A stretch of DNA of 64,000 nucleotides, from positions 310,001 to 374,000 of the forward strand of contig NZ_SWMS01000003.1 in the NCBI RefSeq assembly GCF_005146945.1. Direction: 5' to 3'. Every line of letters begins with the position of its first letter. Within the stretch, counting starts at the first letter, position 1. The stretch is from Prauserella endophytica. GTDB lineage: Bacteria > Actinomycetota > Actinomycetes > Mycobacteriales > Pseudonocardiaceae. This document shows positions 61,674-64,000 of the stretch, one piece after another. The notes below the pieces were generated by a model. That model did no database searches. It saw nothing but the letters and a program-made list of their open reading frames with translations, and was not told where the DNA came from. The position numbers and the translations under genes are program-made.

Positions 61674-62441
61674 TCAGCCCGGCCGGCCGCATCTGCCGAG
61701 CACGACGGCGGTGCCGTCGGAGGTGACCACTCGCGGGGCCAGGCCCGCGGCCGCGAACGCCTCGACGGCCGCGGGCGCCTGCCGCACACTCGTCTCGATC
61801 AGCAGGTGACCACCGGGTGTCAGCCACGGGGGAGCACCTGCGGTGACTCGGCGCAGGACATCGAGGCCGTCGGTGCCGCCGTCGAGCGCGCCCCTCGGCT
61901 CGTGCAACCTCGCCTCGGGTGGCAGCAGGGCCACCGCCGCGGTCGGCACGTACGGGACGTTGGCGACGAGGACGTCCACACTGCGGCGCAGGGGAGTGGG
62001 CAATGCCTCGTAGAGGTCGCCCTCGTGCACCTGTGCGCCTGCGGGAACGTTGCGACGCGCACAGCGGACCGCGACCGGGTCGACGTCGGCGGCCGTGAGC
62101 GAGATCGGCCCGGCAGCCGCGGCGATGGCAGCACCGACCGCGCCGGAACCACAGCAGAGGTCGACGACGACCGAGCCGGGGCGAGCGTGGGCGGCGGCCT
62201 GCCTGGCGAGGAACTCGGTGCGCCTGCGGGGCACGAACACGCCGGGCTCGAGCGCGATGCGCAGACCGCAGAACTCGGCCCAGCCGACGAGGATCTCCAG
62301 CGGTTCGCCATGACTGCGCCTGCGAACCAGCGCGGCGAGCTCCGCGGGCGTCCGCGCGGCCGCCGTGAGCAGTTCGGCCTCGTCCTCTGCGAACACACAT
62401 CCGGCGGCGCGGAGAGCGGCAACGACTGCGGGAAGCTTCAC
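61674..62441 (-). CDS. PrmC/HemK-related protein-glutamine methyltransferase (TIGR03704 type)
   Basis: 255-residue SAM methyltransferase. An N-terminal helical domain is followed by ALEPGVFVPRRRTEFLARQAAA and the SAM loop VVDLCCGSGAVGAAIAAA. NVPYVPTAAVALLPPEARLHEPRGALDGGTDGL replaces the NPPY of PrmC by NVPY. The paralogous family is common in actinobacteria with unknown target, so release-factor methylation is not assumed. A TAGCGT hexamer lies 9 nt before the GTG. Confidence 0.88.
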   Translation of the reverse strand: MKLPAVVAALRAAGCVFAEDEAELLTAAARTPAELAALVRRRSHGEPLEILVGWAEFCGLRIALEPGVFVPRRRTEFLARQAAAHARPGSVVVDLCCGSGAVGAAIAAAAGPISLTAADVDPVAVRCARRNVPAGAQVHEGDLYEALPTPLRRSVDVLVANVPYVPTAAVALLPPEARLHEPRGALDGGTDGLDVLRRVTAGAPPWLTPGGHLLIETSVRQAPAAVEAFAAAGLAPRVVTSDGTAVVLGRCGRPG

Positions 62442-62540
62442 TACCTGGAAACGCTACCGGAGCGCGGAGCGGGGCAGCCCTCAACTCAGCTACTTAACAT
62501 AATGTAGCTTATCGGCGTTCTATGAGTGGGTGGGAGAGAG

Positions 62541-62594
62541 GCCCCCAAGGCCACCTTTGTTGCGTTCAACGCAACAAAGGTGGCCTTGGGGGGC
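62541..62594. terminator. Family hairpin 4, with compensatory changes
   Basis: Arms GCCCCCAAGGCCACC... and ...GGTGGCCTTGGGGGGC around loop GTTCAAC (62564-62570). The AAGGCCACCTT core equals the other family members, but the flanking bases differ on both sides so that pairing is kept (GTTGC/GCAAC in place of CACTGC/GCAGTG). It ends 6 nt after the stop of the UvrA-like gene. Confidence 0.8.
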
Positions 62595-62600
62595 GATCAG

Positions 62601-64000
62601 TCAGGCGCCCACGTAGTCCGCGAGGTGTTCGCCGGTGAGCGTCGAACGCTTGGCGACGAGGTCGGCAGGCGTGCCTTCGAAGACGATCCGCCCGCCGTCG
62701 TGACCCGCGCCCGGACCCAGATCGATGATCCAGTCCGCGTGTGCCATCACGGCCTGGTGATGCTCGATCACGATCACCGACTTGCCCGAGTCCACGAGCC
62801 GGTCCAGCAGGCCCAGCAGCTGCTCGACATCGGCCAGGTGCAGGCCGCTCGTCGGCTCGTCCAGCACGTACACGCCGCCCTTCTCGCCCATGCGAGTCGC
62901 AAGCTTGATCCGCTGGCGCTCACCGCCGGACAGCGTGGTGAGCGGTTGGCCCAGCGTGAGGTAGCCGAGGCCGACGTCGGACAGGTGGGTCAGGATCTTG
63001 TGCGCCGCGGGCGTCTTGGCCTCGCCGTCGCCGAAGAACGCCTCGGCCTCGGCGACCGACATGCCGAGCACCTCGCTGATGTCGCGGCCACCGAACTTGT
63101 ACTCCAACACCTCCGCCTGGAACCGCTTGCCCTCGCACACCTCACACGGCGCGGAGACGCTGGCCATGATCCCCAGGTCGGTGAAGACGACACCGGCGCC
63201 GTTGCAGTTGGGGCAGGCGCCCTCGGAGTTGGCGCTGAACAGCGCGGGCTTCACACCGTTGGCCTTGGCGAACGCCTTGCGGATCGGCTCCAGCAGCCCC
63301 GTGTACGTCGCCGGGTTGCTGCGCCGCGAGCCGCGGATGGCGGTCTGATCGACCGATACCACACCATCCCGCCCGGACACCGAGCCGTGGATCAGCGAGC
63401 TCTTGCCCGAGCCCGCGACGCCGGTGACGACCACCAGCACGCCGAGCGGGATGTCCACGTCGACGTTCTGCAGGTTGTGGGTATCCGCCCCGCGCACCTC
63501 GAGCTTCCCCGACGGCGTCCGCACGGACGGCTTGAGCGAGGCGCGGTCGTCCAGGTGCCGCCCGGTGAGCGTGTCGCTGGCCCGCAGACCCTCGACGGTG
63601 CCCTCGAACACCACCTGACCACCGTTGGTGCCCGCGCCGGGGCCGAGGTCCACGACGTGGTCGGCGATCTCGATCGCCTCCGGCTTGTGCTCCACCACGA
63701 GCACGGTGTTGCCCTTGTCCCGCAGCTGCAGCAGCAGGTTGTTCATCCTCCGGATGTCGTGCGGGTGCAGCCCGATCGTCGGCTCGTCGAAGACGTAGGT
63801 CACGTCGGTCAGCGACGACCCGAGGTGGCGGATCATCTTCGTGCGCTGCGCCTCGCCGCCCGACAGCGTGCCCGAAGGGCGGTTGAGCGAGAGGTAGCCC
63901 AGCCCGATCTCGACGAACGAGTCGAGCGTGTGGCGCAGCGCCGCCAGCAGTGGCGCGACGGACGGTTCGTCGAGACCACTCACCCACTCCGCGAGGTCGG
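62601..64000 (-). CDS. UvrA-like ABC ATPase (5' end outside window)
   Basis: C-terminal two-thirds of an excinuclease UvrA-like protein; about 466 residues present, still open at the window edge. Contains first-cassette signature TLSGGEAQR and Walker B TYVFDEPTIGLHP, then the second cassette Walker A GVAGSGKSS. The zinc module is CPNCNGAG...CEVCEGKRF, followed by signature TLSGGERQR and VYVLDEPTSGLH. The second cassette is shorter than in canonical UvrA, so this is probably the UvrA-related group linked to drug tolerance rather than the housekeeping repair protein. Confidence 0.9.
   Translation of the reverse strand, partial: DLAEWVSGLDEPSVAPLLAALRHTLDSFVEIGLGYLSLNRPSGTLSGGEAQRTKMIRHLGSSLTDVTYVFDEPTIGLHPHDIRRMNNLLLQLRDKGNTVLVVEHKPEAIEIADHVVDLGPGAGTNGGQVVFEGTVEGLRASDTLTGRHLDDRASLKPSVRTPSGKLEVRGADTHNLQNVDVDIPLGVLVVVTGVAGSGKSSLIHGSVSGRDGVVSVDQTAIRGSRRSNPATYTGLLEPIRKAFAKANGVKPALFSANSEGACPNCNGAGVVFTDLGIMASVSAPCEVCEGKRFQAEVLEYKFGGRDISEVLGMSVAEAEAFFGDGEAKTPAAHKILTHLSDVGLGYLTLGQPLTTLSGGERQRIKLATRMGEKGGVYVLDEPTSGLHLADVEQLLGLLDRLVDSGKSVIVIEHHQAVMAHADWIIDLGPGAGHDGGRIVFEGTPADLVAKRSTLTGEHLADYVGA

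Overview
The window is high-GC actinobacterial chromosome (GTG and TTG starts, 4-bp ATGA/GTGA gene overlaps, F420-dependent enzymes, an MptB-type mannosyltransferase, Rv2134c/Rv2133c-type conserved proteins). Gene families and a recurrent intergenic hairpin point to the Pseudonocardiaceae (Amycolatopsis, Saccharomonospora or Prauserella type); this placement is inference. No rRNA, tRNA, CRISPR array or complete transposon was found.

Left part (1-9.7 kb): an ABC-2 exporter cut by the window edge with a divergent WYL regulator; a small DUF5703 protein and a propeller lipoprotein; an aldo/keto reductase divergent from an F420-dependent oxidoreductase; uppP; a histidine phosphatase; and an M3 peptidase. 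The order DUF5703, lipoprotein, uppP, phosphatase resembles the mycobacterial region upstream of mshC. Its usual continuation (DUF3090 and SCO1664-type proteins) appears only at 28.6-30 kb, so about 20 kb lies in between.

Intercalated block (9.7-28.6 kb): malate dehydrogenase, a FUSC membrane protein, a GH92 mannosidase, an M20 hydrolase and an M55 D-aminopeptidase form one minus-strand run. It diverges from a complete family-5 peptide ABC importer, followed by an MptB-like enzyme. A PPOX protein, an S66 LD-carboxypeptidase and an S9 peptidase follow. Together the M3, M20, M55, S66 and S9 hydrolases and the importer look like uptake and breakdown of peptides, probably cell-wall (D-amino-acid) peptides.

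Middle (28.6-43.6 kb): the two conserved actinobacterial proteins, an NmrA-like reductase with a divergent TetR, DUF3097, an NfeD/SPFH membrane pair, an SGNH hydrolase, a CGNR regulator, a 57-residue zinc ribbon, a lone tyrosine recombinase, an ECF42 sigma factor with its DGPF partner and a candidate autoregulated promoter, a BtrH-like protein preceded by a MerR remnant, a two-component system, a methyltransferase and a DedA protein.

Right part (43.6-64 kb): resistance and regulation. It has a TetR/MFS pair under a double operator, a chloramphenicol-type exporter behind a leader peptide and attenuator hairpin, an aminotransferase, a zinc/coiled-coil protein behind a perfect dyad, an ArsR/SRPBCC pair, an MFS transporter fused to beta-sandwich repeats, a large BTAD-ATPase regulator divergent from two imine-reductase-like genes, a MoxR/CoxE pair, small reductases, a PrmC-like methyltransferase and a UvrA-like protein cut by the window end.

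Two signals run through the window. Thirteen starts lie 6-8 nt after a TANNNT hexamer, suggesting leaderless mRNAs. Four copies of one hairpin family each sit within 10 nt of a stop codon.
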